A DNA stretch of 64,000 bases from Rhodanobacter spathiphylli B39 (GTDB lineage: Bacteria > Pseudomonadota > Gammaproteobacteria > Xanthomonadales > Rhodanobacteraceae): contig NZ_AJXT01000024.1 in assembly GCF_000264295.1 (NCBI RefSeq), positions 17,658-81,657 of the forward strand, read 5' to 3'. Position numbers and translations under genes: made by a program. This document shows, piece by piece, positions 39,228 to 47,852 of the stretch. The notes below the pieces were generated by a model. That model did not search any database. It was not told the DNA's origin and saw only the letters and a program-made list of their open reading frames with translations. Positions within the stretch are counted from its first letter, which is position 1. Every line of letters starts with the position of its first letter.

Positions 39228-40529
39228 ATGAGTACGATGCAGCGGGCCATCGAGGCGCATCAGGAAGGCCGTCTCGACGAAGCCGAAGCCGGCTATCGGC
39301 GGGCCCTGCAGATGAAGGCGGGCCAACCCGATGCGCTGCATTTCCTTGGAGTCCTGCGTCACCAGCGCGGCGACAGCGATGAAGGGGCCCGATTGATCAG
39401 GATGGCCTTGCGTGCGGTGCCCGGTCACGCGGAAGCCCACAACAACCTCGGCAACATACAGAAGGAATCAGGACATCTCGCCGAAGCGGAAGCCTGTTAT
39501 CGCCGGGCGCTGGCTTGCGTGCCTCACCATCTCGATGCGCTGGGCAATCTGGCCATCGTGCTGGAGGCCCAGCAGCGGCCCACGGAGGCTTGCCGGTTCT
39601 ACGAAGAGCTGCTGCAACGGGCGCCCCGTCTGGGCCGCGCCCACATGTTGATGGGCATGTTCAAGAGCAGCCATCTGGACGTACTCGAGGATCTCGCCGA
39701 CGCCGTGGACTGTTTTAGGGAGGCCTGGCGTTGTGACCAGACCGATACACGTGCCTTGCAGGAGCTGGGCGTGGCGCTTTACGTGCTGGGCCGGCGCGAA
39801 GAGGCACTCGATGTCTACCGCGACTGGTTGTCGCGCGAACCGAACCATCCGGTGCCGCGCCACATGCTGGCATCCTGTGGTGGCGGCACGATGCCGGCGC
39901 GGGCGGATGACGCCTACGTACGGGAGATCTTCGACGGGTTTGCGGACAGTTTCGACGAGCAGCTGCTGAACAGCCTCGATTACCGTGCGCCGGACGTACT
40001 GGTCGACCACCTGGGCGGCATGCTGGGTCAGCCTGCCGCTCGCCTGGATGTGCTGGATGCGGGTTGTGGTACCGGGTTGTGCGCGCCCCTGATCGGGCCC
40101 TACGCGCGGCGGCTGCATGGTGTTGACCTGTCCGGCAAGATGATCGACAAGGCACGCAGCCGCGGCGGCTATGACGCACTGGAAGTCGCCGAACTGGGCC
40201 AGTTCCTGCGTGGCGGCAACGGGTGCTGGGATCTCGTGCTGTCGGCGGACACCCTGATCTATTTCGGGGACCTGCATGAAGTCGTGCAGGCCGCCCATGG
40301 ATCGCTGCGGCCCGGCGGGATACTGGCCTTCACGCTCGAAGTGCTGGAGGGCGACGACGATCGCGTCGAGCTGCATCCCAGTGGCCGCTATCAGCACAGC
40401 CGGAGTCACGTGCTGCAGGCGTTGAAGGCAGCGGGCTTCGGCGAAGTGCGGATGGCGGCGCACCCGCTGCGCAAGGAGCTTGGCCGGCCCGTGTCCGGCT
40501 GGGTGGTACTGGCTCGTCGAGGCAACTGA
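39228..40529 (+). CDS. TPR-repeat protein with class I SAM methyltransferase domain
   Basis: A 433-residue protein. Residues about 1-210 are tetratricopeptide repeats (EAHQEGRLDEAEAGYRRAL, NNLGNIQKESGHLAEAEACY); residues about 230-433 form a SAM-dependent methyltransferase with LDVLDAGCGTGLCAPLIG (motif I), HGVDLSGKMIDKA and DLVLSADTLIYFGDL. The ATG at 39228 is used; an overlapping GTG at 39225 is possible. Placement between PAAR and vgrG suggests modification or chaperoning of a spike or effector protein, but this is context only; the substrate is unknown. Confidence 0.8.
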   Translation: MSTMQRAIEAHQEGRLDEAEAGYRRALQMKAGQPDALHFLGVLRHQRGDSDEGARLIRMALRAVPGHAEAHNNLGNIQKESGHLAEAEACYRRALACVPHHLDALGNLAIVLEAQQRPTEACRFYEELLQRAPRLGRAHMLMGMFKSSHLDVLEDLADAVDCFREAWRCDQTDTRALQELGVALYVLGRREEALDVYRDWLSREPNHPVPRHMLASCGGGTMPARADDAYVREIFDGFADSFDEQLLNSLDYRAPDVLVDHLGGMLGQPAARLDVLDAGCGTGLCAPLIGPYARRLHGVDLSGKMIDKARSRGGYDALEVAELGQFLRGGNGCWDLVLSADTLIYFGDLHEVVQAAHGSLRPGGILAFTLEVLEGDDDRVELHPSGRYQHSRSHVLQALKAAGFGEVRMAAHPLRKELGRPVSGWVVLARRGN

Positions 40530-40666
40530 AAGCAAAGGGCCTGCCAGACTGTGCGCCGCAGGACGGGCGCTGACGGGATATTCGCCTCTCCCGGGCTGGA
40601 CGGGAATATGATAAACATTGGGGATTCGCAAGAACGCAATCGCGGGCTCGCTGGGGGAGATGGGAA

Positions 40667-42655
40667 ATGACGAATCGGATGACACTGAAGTCAGACCTCG
40701 GTGACAAGCTGCTGCCTGCCAGCCTGTCTGGCGGCGAGCAGCTGGGGAGGCTGTTTTCCTACCAGTTGAAGCTGATCAGCACGGACAGCGAAGTCAAGCT
40801 GCTGCCTCTGCTCGGCAGCTCGATGACGGTCACCTTCGAATCTGAGGGTTACAAGCGCTATTTCAGCGGCATGGTCTCGGAAATCTCGCAGACCGGGTTC
40901 GAAAGCTTCAAGGAAGAGCGTTTTGCCGAGTATGCGGTGACGCTGGTGCCGAAGGCCTGGCTGCTGATGCACAAGGTCGATTGCCGCATCTACCTCAAGC
41001 AATCGGTGCCCGACATCGTCAAGGCGGTGCTGGCCGAGTTCGGCTATGGCGACGTCAAGCTGAGCCTCAGCGGCAACTATCCGCCGCGCGACTATTGCGT
41101 GCAGTACCGCGAGGACTACTTCAACTTCATCAGCCGGCTGATGGAACAGGAGGGCATCTACTACTTCTTTCAGCACACCGATGGCGTGCACACCATGGTG
41201 CTCGCCGACTCCCTGGGTGCACATGCCACCACCAGCGGTTACGCACAGCTTCCGTATCGGCCGCAGGCCGGGGCAAGCCGCGCGGCGCTGGAGGTCTCGA
41301 TCACCGACTTTTCATCGGCGCGATCGGTGCAGACGACCAAGTACTCACTGACCGATTACGACCCGATGAAGCCGAAGACTTCGTTGTTCGGGGAGGAGAC
41401 GATCAGCAACGCCGACGACAACCACTCCGTCAACGGACTGGAGTCGTTCGACTTCCCCGGCGATCACGAGACCAGCGACGCGGGCAAGCACTACGCCCAG
41501 GTGCGTCTCGAAGCGATCAACGTGGCCCAGTCGCTGTGCTCGGGCTCGACCAACGCGCCGGGACTTCTGACTGGCGCACTGTTCAAGCTGACCAAGTTCC
41601 CCCGTGCCGAACTGAACCAGGAATACCTGGTCACCGGGTCGACCGTGCACATCGAGAACGCCGCGCGCACGTCCGGCGGCTCGGATGGCGAGTTGTTCTT
41701 CTGCAATTTCTCGGTGATCAGCAGCCGCCAGCCGTTCCGCACCATGCAGACGGCGATCAAGCCGATGGTCGTCGGCCTGCAGACTGCCGTGGTGTCGGGA
41801 AGCGACAAGGCCGAAGACATCTCGGTGGACAAGTACGGCCGCATCCAGGTGACGTTCCACTGGAACAAGTCGGACAAGAAGAACGCCCACATTTCCTGCC
41901 CGGTCAGGGTGGCGTCGTCGTGGGCCGGCAAGAACTGGGGCGCCGTGCACATTCCCCGGGTCGGGCAGGAAGTGGTGGTCAGCTTCCTCGAAGGCGACCC
42001 GGATCGCCCGCTGGTGATCGGCAGCGTCTACAACGCCGACAACCTGCCGCCTTACGCGCTGCCCGACAACAAGACCCAGAGCGGCGTGAAGAGCCGCAGC
42101 CATGAAGGCGGTGGCGCGGACGACTTCAACGAAATCCGCTTCGAGGACAAGAAGGGCAGCGAGGAGCTGTTCCTGCACGCGCAGAAGGACATGCGCGAGG
42201 AAGTGGAGAACGATCATTTCGTGCAGATCGACCACGACGAGAAGATCACCATCAAGAACGACCAGACCGAGGACATCACCGGCAATCGCACGGCGACGGT
42301 GGGCAAGGACGACAAGCTGGACGTCAAGCAGAACGGCACCACCACGATCGGCCAGAAGTTCAAGCTTGATGCGGGCACGGAGATCGAGCTGGTCACGGGT
42401 GCTTCGAGCATCGTCATGAAGAGCGACGGCTCGATCACGATCAAGGGTGTCAACATCACGCTAGACGGCAGCATGAAGATCGCTGCCAAGGCTGGCGTCA
42501 ACATGGACCTCGGTGCAGGCGTGTCGCTGAAGGCCCATTCCGACGCGCAGGTCGAAGTGGCCGGCGGCGCCATGACGACGGTCAAGGGCCCGATGCTGAT
42601 GCTCAAGGCCGACGCGATGGCGCAGATGTCCGGCGGCATCATCATGATTGGCTAG
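40667..42655 (+). CDS. vgrG: T6SS spike protein VgrG (TssI)
   Basis: A 662-residue VgrG with the gp27-like head (about 1-370; RDYCVQYREDYFNFISRLME, EGIYYFF), the gp5-OB fold (DKYGRIQVTFHWN, SCPVRVASSWAGKNWGAVHI, GQEVVVSFLEGDPDRP) and a C-terminal beta-helix needle ending IIMIG. There is no C-terminal extension domain, so it is a structural spike that carries cargo through PAAR. SD GGGGGAGATGGGAA is strong. The only vgrG in the window. Confidence 0.97.
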   Translation: MTNRMTLKSDLGDKLLPASLSGGEQLGRLFSYQLKLISTDSEVKLLPLLGSSMTVTFESEGYKRYFSGMVSEISQTGFESFKEERFAEYAVTLVPKAWLLMHKVDCRIYLKQSVPDIVKAVLAEFGYGDVKLSLSGNYPPRDYCVQYREDYFNFISRLMEQEGIYYFFQHTDGVHTMVLADSLGAHATTSGYAQLPYRPQAGASRAALEVSITDFSSARSVQTTKYSLTDYDPMKPKTSLFGEETISNADDNHSVNGLESFDFPGDHETSDAGKHYAQVRLEAINVAQSLCSGSTNAPGLLTGALFKLTKFPRAELNQEYLVTGSTVHIENAARTSGGSDGELFFCNFSVISSRQPFRTMQTAIKPMVVGLQTAVVSGSDKAEDISVDKYGRIQVTFHWNKSDKKNAHISCPVRVASSWAGKNWGAVHIPRVGQEVVVSFLEGDPDRPLVIGSVYNADNLPPYALPDNKTQSGVKSRSHEGGGADDFNEIRFEDKKGSEELFLHAQKDMREEVENDHFVQIDHDEKITIKNDQTEDITGNRTATVGKDDKLDVKQNGTTTIGQKFKLDAGTEIELVTGASSIVMKSDGSITIKGVNITLDGSMKIAAKAGVNMDLGAGVSLKAHSDAQVEVAGGAMTTVKGPMLMLKADAMAQMSGGIIMIG

Positions 42656-42671
42656 GTTGGAGAGCACGTCG

Positions 42672-43211
42672 ATGTCATCAGTCATGCAAGCATCCGTCCA
42701 GATGGAATTGTCCGAGCCGGCCAGTGCGTTGCTCACCCCCGACATGACCGCACAGGCCGCCGTGCAGGCGCTGGTGGCGGCCGGGCAGGTGCAGGATGCG
42801 TTGAAATTGCTGGCCCGGATGCTGCCCAAGCGCTACGCCGTGGCCTGGCTGTGCCAATGTGCACGCGACCAGGTGCTGGACCCGGAAGACAAGGCCGGTG
42901 CCTCGCTGGCCGAGAAGTGGGTGCGTGAGCCGAACGAAAGCAATCGGCGCGCCGCCTTCGAGTTCGCCAACGCGGGTGGTTACAAGTCGGCTGGCGCCTG
43001 GGTGGCTGCGGCGGCGGGCTGGTCGGGCGGCAGTCTGGCGCCGGCGTCGCAGGAAACCCCGGTGCCCCCGGCCGACCATCTCACGGCCTGTGCCGTCGTG
43101 GCGGCGATCAACATGCTGGCTGCCCTGGTGACCGAGAAATTCGAAAGTCGCCGGGCTGCCTTCATCGAGCCGGCGATGAACCTGTTGAACGGGGTTGCCG
43201 GCACCGCCTGA
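42672..43211 (+). CDS. Small unknown protein directly downstream of vgrG
   Basis: A 179-residue, alanine-rich, largely helical protein (MSSVMQASVQMELSEPASALL...). I see no catalytic motif and no signal peptide; an AAINMLAAL-type hydrophobic stretch is too short for a sure membrane helix. It follows the vgrG stop by 16 bp, so it is co-transcribed. Conserved small proteins (DUF6931-like) often accompany vgrG or PAAR genes and are suspected adaptors; the match to that family is from memory of its general pattern. Could be an adaptor, chaperone or immunity protein. Confidence 0.6.
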   Translation: MSSVMQASVQMELSEPASALLTPDMTAQAAVQALVAAGQVQDALKLLARMLPKRYAVAWLCQCARDQVLDPEDKAGASLAEKWVREPNESNRRAAFEFANAGGYKSAGAWVAAAAGWSGGSLAPASQETPVPPADHLTACAVVAAINMLAALVTEKFESRRAAFIEPAMNLLNGVAGTA

Positions 43212-43598
43212 GGCGCCGCGGGGCAGGCCAAGGACCGGGTGTCGAACCGACATGACCTTGCCCGGCGTGGCGTGGGGCGATACGATTGTGGACGGCAGAT
43301 TTTTCGTGAGTTGATGGCTGTCGTGGTGGATCGCGCGCCGGTTTTCCCGGTACGTGGTTCGCCGCTTCGGGCACTACGGCGGTGCTCGGCTCGGGGCGGG
43401 AATGGAAAGGTGGAGGGGCAGGATGCTCGGTCATGGATGTGGAAGTCCCAGTGCCAAATCTGGTCGTGAAACCGGTTCACGGCCTTGCCGCGATCAGTCG
43501 CTGGTCTTCACGTGGGTTCGAAACCTGGTTCACTGCATGAGCCGTGATGATGCGTTCGTCACCGCCGTGCCGATCTGACAGTTGCTGGGGAAATACGC
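43212..43598 (+). other. 387-bp leader region upstream of tagH
   Basis: No convincing gene. It holds a direct repeat (see 43464-43533) and probably the promoter of the tagH-to-ppkA operon, but no clear -35/-10 pair was identified. Two short open frames here have neither SD nor recognisable protein features. Confidence 0.5.
43464..43533. repeat. Direct repeat GAAACC(T)GGTTCAC, possible operator pair
   Basis: GAAACCGGTTCAC at 43467-43479 and GAAACCTGGTTCAC at 43520-43533, 53 bp apart (about five helix turns). The first copy lies in a near-palindrome, CGTGAA-ACCGG-TTCACG (43464-43480). The position, 65-135 bp before tagH, suits regulator binding. Confidence 0.4.
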
Positions 43599-45017
43599 GT
43601 GCCGATGTCGCAGAGCCTGATCCTTGCAGTCGCTGGCCGTCAGGCTGCCCAGTTCGGCAGCCGAAGCAGCAAGGCGTTCGAGGGGGCGGGTGGAAGCATC
43701 GGACGTTCCGAGGATTGCGATTGGGTGCTCAGTGCATCGGGCGTGTCGCGCGTTCACGCGATGATCCGTTTCCTCAACGGCATGTATTTCATCGAGGACC
43801 GCAGCACCAACGGCATGCTGCTCAATGATGCGCCGCTGATCAAGGGCGATCCCTCGGCGTTGAAGAACGGCGACCGCCTGCTGATCGATACCTTCGAGGT
43901 CGAAGTGCGCCTGCAGGATGCAGGCAGCTCCACCGCGTTGCCCGATCTGTCCCCGCCGCCTTCGGCGCCATCCGTCCCGGCCGGGTCCATCCCGGCGGGG
44001 GCGCTCGACCCGCTGGATTTCGGCTTGCTCGACATCGCCCCCCAGGCGCCTGCGTATCCGCCGGCGATGGGCGGCGGCATTCCGCTCGATGCAGACCTGA
44101 TTCCCGGCGCAGTGTCACCCGCGTCGGGCGGCGAACTTGATCCGTTGAGTTTTCTGGGTTCCTCGGAGAGCACCTCCGGTCTTCTTTCAGGCGCCACTAC
44201 CGGCAATGCCAGTTCGAGCTGGAACCACTCGTCCAGCACGGAAGACTTCTTCCATCCGCCGATGACCACCGAACAGCGGCAGTCCACCGCGAACGCCTTG
44301 CCGGAAAACTGGGACCTGACCATGGGCGACTTTTCGTCGCCGCCAAGTCCGGCCCCGGCACCGGTCATGCTGCCGCCCGTGGCCGTGGCGCCGCCTCCGG
44401 TGGTCGCGCCGCCGGTCCATGCGCCGCCAGTGGCACCCTATATGGCAGCTCCGGCGGCAGCGTACGTGCCGCCTCCGGCGGCTACCACGGCCTTGCCCAC
44501 GGACGTCGACCAGATCTTCCGGGTCGTCGTCGATGGCGTGATGGACGTGCTCCGCGCGCGGGCGGAGATCAAGAACACGTTCCGCCTGCCGGTCACGATC
44601 ATCCAGCGCTCCGAGAACAACCCGCTGAAGTTCGCGCCCAATCCGGAGGATGCGCTGGCCAAGATCATGGCGCCCTCGAACGGCGCCTTCATGTCCGGGA
44701 CGGCGGCTTTCGAAGACGCCTTCGACGACATCCGCTGCCACCAGATGGCCATGCTCGCCGGTGTCCGTGCCGCGTTCGAATCCCTGCTGGTGCATTTCAG
44801 CCCGGACCGCTTCGAACAGGAAACCGATGGCGCGAAGCGGTCGGCGTTCGCCGGCAAGGGCAAGTACTGGGAAAAGTACCGCGAGCATTTCGAAGGCCTT
44901 TCGCGTGATCCCGATGAATGTTTCCGGCGCCTGTTCGGCGACGAGTTTGCGCGGGCCTATGAAGAACAGTTGTCACGCCTGAAGTCGGCGCGGAGAATGC
45001 AAAAGGCACATCACTAG
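43599..45017 (+). CDS. tagH: T6SS FHA-domain protein TagH (Fha)
   Basis: A 472-residue protein. The N-terminal FHA domain (about 5-110) keeps the phosphothreonine-binding residues in GRSEDCDW, SGVSRVHAMI and DRSTNGMLLND. A long Pro/Ala-rich linker leads to the C-terminal type-VI FHA-associated domain (about 300-472; VDGVMDVLRARAEIKNTFRL ... NPLKFAPN). In the Fha/PpkA/PppA pathway the kinase phosphorylates Fha and so switches on assembly. A GTG start at 43599 with SD GGGGAAA is preferred over ATG 43605. It heads the operon tagH-tssKLM-tagF-pppA-ppkA. Confidence 0.94.
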   Translation: MPMSQSLILAVAGRQAAQFGSRSSKAFEGAGGSIGRSEDCDWVLSASGVSRVHAMIRFLNGMYFIEDRSTNGMLLNDAPLIKGDPSALKNGDRLLIDTFEVEVRLQDAGSSTALPDLSPPPSAPSVPAGSIPAGALDPLDFGLLDIAPQAPAYPPAMGGGIPLDADLIPGAVSPASGGELDPLSFLGSSESTSGLLSGATTGNASSSWNHSSSTEDFFHPPMTTEQRQSTANALPENWDLTMGDFSSPPSPAPAPVMLPPVAVAPPPVVAPPVHAPPVAPYMAAPAAAYVPPPAATTALPTDVDQIFRVVVDGVMDVLRARAEIKNTFRLPVTIIQRSENNPLKFAPNPEDALAKIMAPSNGAFMSGTAAFEDAFDDIRCHQMAMLAGVRAAFESLLVHFSPDRFEQETDGAKRSAFAGKGKYWEKYREHFEGLSRDPDECFRRLFGDEFARAYEEQLSRLKSARRMQKAHH

Positions 45018-45140
45018 CGGCGCCGGGGGGCATTGCAGGTCGCAGATCGAAGGACGGATTCAGGGGACGTGTCGGCGCTGATGGCCGGCACCGACACACC
45101 CGGCAATGCCGTCGGGGACTCACAGGGGCAGGTGCGACGC

Positions 45141-46478
45141 ATGACGGATATGAACAAGGTCGTCTGGAGCGAGGGACTCTTCCTTCGACCCCAGCATCTG
45201 CAGCAGCAGGAACGCTATCTCGAGCGCTTCGTGGAACTGCGCGCCGGCAGTCTGCGCCCTTACACCTGGGGCTTTTCGGAGCTGGAACTCGAGACCGATC
45301 TGCTGGCGATCGGCAAGCTCGGGATCAAGCGCGCCCGCGGCGTGTTCCCAGACGGCACGCCATTCTGCATGCCGGCGGACGATCCGCTGCCGCTGGCGCT
45401 GGAAGTGGATGGCAACTGGCGCGACCAGACGGTATTCCTGACCCTGCCGTTGCGCTCGCCCGCACAACCGGACAGCGGGCGCCCCGAGGCACCTGCCGAA
45501 AAGCTGTTTCGCTTCCGCGTGCGCGAAACCGAGGTGCGCGATGCCTCGGGCAGCGTCGACGGGCTGACGGCGCTGGAGGTGGGCGGTCTCAACAGCCGAC
45601 TGTTGCCGCAATCGCAACCGCTGGAGGGGCTGGCCCAGATTCCCGTGGCGCGGATCGTGGAGTGTCGTTCCGACCGGCGGGTGATCCTCGAAGAAGCCTT
45701 CATGCCGACGGCACTGAGCTGCCATGCCGCACCGAAGCTCACCACCTTCCTCACCGAACTGCTCGGCCTGCTGCACCAGCGCGGCGAGGCGCTGGCCAGC
45801 CGTGTCGCGGTGACCGACCGCGGCGGTGCCGCCGAGATCGCCGACTTCCTGTTGCTGCAGGTGGTCAACCGCTACCAGCCGCTGATCGCCCACCTCGCAG
45901 CCGCCCCGATCCTGCATCCTGAAGACTTCTACCGGGTGTTGACCGAGATGGCCGGCGAGTTGTGCACGTTCACCGCGCCGGGCAAGCGGCCGCCGGCGTT
46001 TCCGCCGTACCGGCACGAGGCGCTGTACGAGAGTTTCGAGCCACTGATTCTGGCTCTGCGCAGCAGCCTGAGCGCGGTGATGGAGCAGACGGCGATTCCG
46101 ATTCCGCTGCAGCAGCGCAAGTTCGGCGTGTGGGTGGCCGTGGTGCCCGATCTCAGCCTGGTCGACAGCGCCGCGTTCGTGCTGGCGGCGAAGGCGGACA
46201 TGAAGTCCGAAGACCTGCGTCGGCAGTTGCCCGCGCAGTCGAAGATCGGTCCGGTGGAAAAGATCCGCGACCTGGTGAATCTGCAGCTGCCCGGCATCCC
46301 GGTGGCGCCGATGCCGGTCGCGCCGCGCCAGATTCCCTACAACTCCGGCTATCTGTATTTCGAGTTCGACAAGAATTCGCCGATGTGGCGGGCCTTGAAG
46401 ACGTCGGGCGGCATCGCCTTCCACTTCGGTGGCGAGTTCGCCGGCCTCGACTTGCAACTGTGGGCGATCAGAGGTTGA
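45141..46478 (+). CDS. tssK: T6SS baseplate-membrane adaptor TssK
   Basis: A 445-residue TssK/VasE protein with the hallmark MNKVVWSEGLFLRPQHLQQQ and GFSELELETDLLAIGKL. Trimeric TssK links the TssFG wedges to TssL and TssM at the inner membrane. The start at 45141 matches the family; it lies 123 bp after tagH, and its stop is four bases before tssL. Confidence 0.96.
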   Translation: MTDMNKVVWSEGLFLRPQHLQQQERYLERFVELRAGSLRPYTWGFSELELETDLLAIGKLGIKRARGVFPDGTPFCMPADDPLPLALEVDGNWRDQTVFLTLPLRSPAQPDSGRPEAPAEKLFRFRVRETEVRDASGSVDGLTALEVGGLNSRLLPQSQPLEGLAQIPVARIVECRSDRRVILEEAFMPTALSCHAAPKLTTFLTELLGLLHQRGEALASRVAVTDRGGAAEIADFLLLQVVNRYQPLIAHLAAAPILHPEDFYRVLTEMAGELCTFTAPGKRPPAFPPYRHEALYESFEPLILALRSSLSAVMEQTAIPIPLQQRKFGVWVAVVPDLSLVDSAAFVLAAKADMKSEDLRRQLPAQSKIGPVEKIRDLVNLQLPGIPVAPMPVAPRQIPYNSGYLYFEFDKNSPMWRALKTSGGIAFHFGGEFAGLDLQLWAIRG

Positions 46479-46482
46479 GCGC

Positions 46483-47847
46483 ATGAACAGCAACGGTCCC
46501 CATGACGACGATCCCATGCGCGATGCGACGGTGGTCCGTCCGCGCGGAGCGCCGCCGGCGCCCATGCCCGTCCCGCCACCGGCTGCTGCAGCACCCGTCG
46601 CACCCGCGGCCACTCCGCGCGGCCCGGTGTCGCGCGCCGAGATGGCTCCTCCGGCCGCGATCAGCGACTTTCTGGGCGGGGGTCTCAACGCCCTGGTGCA
46701 GGCCGCCAGTCCGCTGCTGCTGCTGGCCGTGCAGTTGCGCAACAGCGTGTCGCAACCCGATGCGGCCCATCTGCGCGAGCAGGTGATCGCCCAGGTCCGT
46801 CAGTTCGAAAGCACCGCGCAGGCGGCCGGCATCGCCGCCCAGACCATCACCGCGGCGCGCTACGTGCTGTGCTCGACGCTGGACGAGTCGGTGATGAACA
46901 CGCCGTGGGGGCAGCAGAGCGGTTGGGCGGCGAAGACGCTGCTGGTGGTCTTCCATGGCGAATCCTACGGCGGCGAGAAATTCTTCATCATCCTCGACCG
47001 GCTGTGTGCCGATTTCTCCAAGCACATCGACCTGATCGAACTGATGTACATCTGCCTGGCGCTCGGCTTCGGCGGGCGCTACCAGATCGAAGCCGATGGC
47101 CGCGCCAAGCTGGCCGACATCCAGGAAGAGCTGTACCGCCGGATCAAGGCGCAGCGCCCGCCCGCGGCAGAGGAGCTGGCCCCGCACTGGAAGGGCATCG
47201 AGGACCGGCGCAATCCGCTGGTGCGCCACGTTCCGCTGTGGGTGATCCTGGCCGCTGGCGCCTGCCTGCTGCTGGGCGCCTTCCTGTACTTCTTCACGCG
47301 GTTGAACGAACTGTCGTCGCCGGTCAGCGCACAGGTGGCGCAGATCGGCCTGAAAACCGCCGTGCCACCGGACGACGCGCAGCGTCGCCAGGCCCAGCCC
47401 AAGGTCGAACGCAAGAGCCTGAAACAGCTGCTGGCGCCGGAGGAACAGGCTGGCGCCCTGACGGTGGACGAGAAGCCGGACGGCTCGGCGCTGGTTCGCC
47501 TCAATGCCGCCGCGATGTTTGCATCGGGCGGCACCGAGGTGGCCGACCAGCAGATTCCGATGCTGCACGCCATCACCGCCGCGCTGAACCAGGTTCCGGG
47601 GCGGGTCGTCGTGGTGGGCCACACGGATGACCAGCCGGTGCACTCGCTGCGGTTCAAGGACAACTACGCGTTGTCCGCCGAGCGCGCAAAGTCGGTACTG
47701 CAGATACTCGGCCAGGGCATCGACAACAGCGGGCGGCTGGAATCCAGCGGCGCGGGTTCCTCGCAACCGATCGCATTGCCGCCCGACCTGCCGGCCAATC
47801 GCGCGCGCAATCGGCGCGTCGAAATTCTCTACAGCCCGGAGGACTGA
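46483..47847 (+). CDS. tssL: T6SS membrane protein TssL with C-terminal OmpA-like domain
   Basis: A 454-residue DotU/TssL: a proline-rich N-terminus, the cytoplasmic DotU domain (about 60-245; SPLLLLAVQLRNSV, ARYVLCSTLDESVMNTPWG), one membrane helix (HVPLWVILAAGACLLLGAFL) and a periplasmic OmpA/MotB-like peptidoglycan-binding domain (about 330-454; VVVVGHTDDQPVHS, NRARNRRVEI). Built-in wall anchoring replaces a separate TagL and could also lessen dependence on TssJ, whose gene is not seen here. Four bases after tssK, five before tssM. Confidence 0.96.
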   Translation: MNSNGPHDDDPMRDATVVRPRGAPPAPMPVPPPAAAAPVAPAATPRGPVSRAEMAPPAAISDFLGGGLNALVQAASPLLLLAVQLRNSVSQPDAAHLREQVIAQVRQFESTAQAAGIAAQTITAARYVLCSTLDESVMNTPWGQQSGWAAKTLLVVFHGESYGGEKFFIILDRLCADFSKHIDLIELMYICLALGFGGRYQIEADGRAKLADIQEELYRRIKAQRPPAAEELAPHWKGIEDRRNPLVRHVPLWVILAAGACLLLGAFLYFFTRLNELSSPVSAQVAQIGLKTAVPPDDAQRRQAQPKVERKSLKQLLAPEEQAGALTVDEKPDGSALVRLNAAAMFASGGTEVADQQIPMLHAITAALNQVPGRVVVVGHTDDQPVHSLRFKDNYALSAERAKSVLQILGQGIDNSGRLESSGAGSSQPIALPPDLPANRARNRRVEILYSPED

Positions 47848-47852
47848 ACATC

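Noticed and set aside
43239..43578. Short open frames between the vgrG-linked gene and tagH
   Set aside because: No SD, no hydrophobic or domain pattern, and they overlap the repeat-bearing leader region.
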